DNA of 64,000 nt from assembly GCF_963678635.1 (NCBI RefSeq), contig NC_087069.1:21112827-21176826 (forward strand), written 5' to 3'. Position 1 is the first letter of the stretch; every line of letters begins with the position of its first letter. Below are positions 63,084 to 64,000 of the stretch, one piece after another. Source of the DNA: Symsagittifera roscoffensis (Eukaryota > Xenacoelomorpha > Acoela > Convolutidae). The position numbers and the translations under genes were made by a program. The notes below the pieces were generated by a model. The model did no database searches. It was not told the DNA's origin and was given only the letters and a program-made list of their open reading frames with translations.

Positions 63084-64000
63084 TGTGCCAGTCGGTCATA
63101 TTCGGAAGTTTGACCTTGAGAGAAGCAAAAAACACTTGATTTTGGAGTGAAATTTAATTTTTCAAAATTTCGAATGGAACCTGTCATGCACGATTTTCTC
63201 GCGATAACTGAAAATCAGAAAAGAGAAGTCAGAACGATCGAGTGACAATCGCGGGAAAGTTACTAAATAAAACAGTGGGAAATTGCTGTTCGCAATTTCA
63301 GTAGCAATAATAATCGAGAGTAGAGCTGTCCCATCTGAAACAGAGACGAGCGCATTCCCACGAACTGGATTGTTGTGACTGGAGTACTATTATTAACTGG
63401 ACCAGAGTGAACCTTAGGTGGAAAGGTGGACAGCTAGAGTGTCCCAATGGTTCACGAGAACTTGCAGTCTAGAGTAAAAACTTGTTCTTGTTATTAAAAC
63501 TGACTAACGTTAAACTCATTTTAGTTACTTTATTAATTCTTGAGTTGCTTACCGACTTATTTACTTCCTGGTTCTTGAGCGTGCTACAATGTGAGTACTT
63601 AATTTAAATTCCTAGAGTGTGTTTTATAATTGTTATGTTGAGGTAAGGCGAGTTTTAGGTTGATCCATCTGAAATGGATCAAAGTTCCACTGTCTAATAA
63701 AAAGTAACTTAACGGATTGTTCCAACCCGGTTTTTAACGGCGTTCATGTATTTTGGGTATCTAGAGACCTAAGTATGGGGACGTTTCTAATTCTAGAGTG
63801 GGGGGATATTTTAGTAGTAGCCTTTAAGCTGTAACGGGTCGTAGTCTCATGTCACAAACGAACCGAATTGGCTCCGACTGATTTGAGGTACAAAAACACA
63901 AGAGATAGTGTCCCTGACTCTTGAGCCAATGGTTATAGGGCCTATTTTTCTTAAGCCTCATGTGTGACTGCAGTAGACGAATGTTACATAGTGTTTTTAT
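63084..64000 (+). repeat. 3' LTR of the giant element, cut by the window end
   Basis: Matches 41026-41942 base for base except three positions. The remainder lies outside the window. Confidence 0.92.

Larger units (their letters stand above)
41026..64000 (+). mobile_element. Giant Gypsy-type LTR retrotransposon with extra cargo ORFs (3' LTR incomplete)
   Basis: Direct repeats starting at about 41026 and 63084 (constant offset 22,058) flank a gag-pol frame and two extra ORFs together spanning 53775-62654. Only three differences are visible over 917 bp of LTR, so insertion was recent. Total length is at least 22.9 kb; the 3' LTR runs off the window. The element lies within a minus-strand Gypsy fragment. 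Components: 5' LTR; a repeat-rich leader of over 2 kb; gag-pol with zinc knuckles, protease, RT, RNase H, integrase and macro-like domain; ORF2 with SGNH-like domains; ORF3 of unknown fold; a 430-bp 3' untranslated stretch; 3' LTR. The target duplication cannot be checked because the right flank is outside. Confidence 0.93.

Overview
The window is animal-type eukaryotic DNA: AT-rich, intron-bearing and packed with transposable elements. No conserved host housekeeping gene was recognised. The element types (BEL/Pao, several Gypsy-like LTR elements, an APE-type non-LTR element, hAT-like MITEs, tRNA-derived sequence) point to an invertebrate metazoan. I cannot name the phylum from sequence alone.

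Layout. 1-1957: AT-rich DNA with palindromic repeats, a foldback element (698-1104) and a decayed MITE. 1958-9385: a dead Gypsy-like element with long (~1.6 kb) LTRs and no reverse transcriptase. 9386-12674: mostly unassigned, with a G-tract MITE and an inverted copy of a dispersed repeat called R here. 12675-19745: a ~3.5 kb tandem segmental duplication. Each copy carries a possible two-exon gene for a small secreted 8-cysteine protein plus hAT-like MITEs, some nested; one MITE is present in copy A and absent at the matching site in copy B. 20233-29201: a complete-length BEL/Pao element on the minus strand with 5-bp target duplications, broken pol and an extra 227-aa ORF ahead of gag. 29500-32769: diverged LTR fragments and an R copy. 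32808-36520: a GC-rich, frameshifted non-LTR element with a 2A-like motif, PHD finger, endonuclease and reverse transcriptase. 36528-40063: a foldback element holding a tRNA-like SINE head, and a second forward R copy. 40064-41023: a Gypsy gag-pol fragment on the minus strand, cut at its upstream end by the next element.

41026-64000 is the most striking part: a giant Gypsy-type LTR element. Its LTRs start 22,058 bp apart and differ at only 3 positions over the 917 bp compared. It has a 2.5+ kb repeat-rich leader and a gag-pol frame of ~2,930 codons with one in-frame stop inside the integrase. Pol ends in a macro-domain-like module. Downstream, where env would sit, lie two further very long ORFs of 1,445 and ~1,513 codons in the same frame, separated by a single stop. 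The first has a coiled coil, a convincing SGNH/GDSL-hydrolase-like domain and a second divergent one. The second has no recognised fold but ends in a SUMO-interaction-like motif. This cargo is the best candidate for an undescribed system.

How the parts relate: the region is a nest of insertions. The giant element interrupts a Gypsy remnant that abuts an R repeat; MITEs sit inside MITEs; one MITE landed after the segmental duplication. LTR identity makes the giant element the youngest large insertion. All calls rest on motif reading and by-eye repeat comparison; no database search was run.
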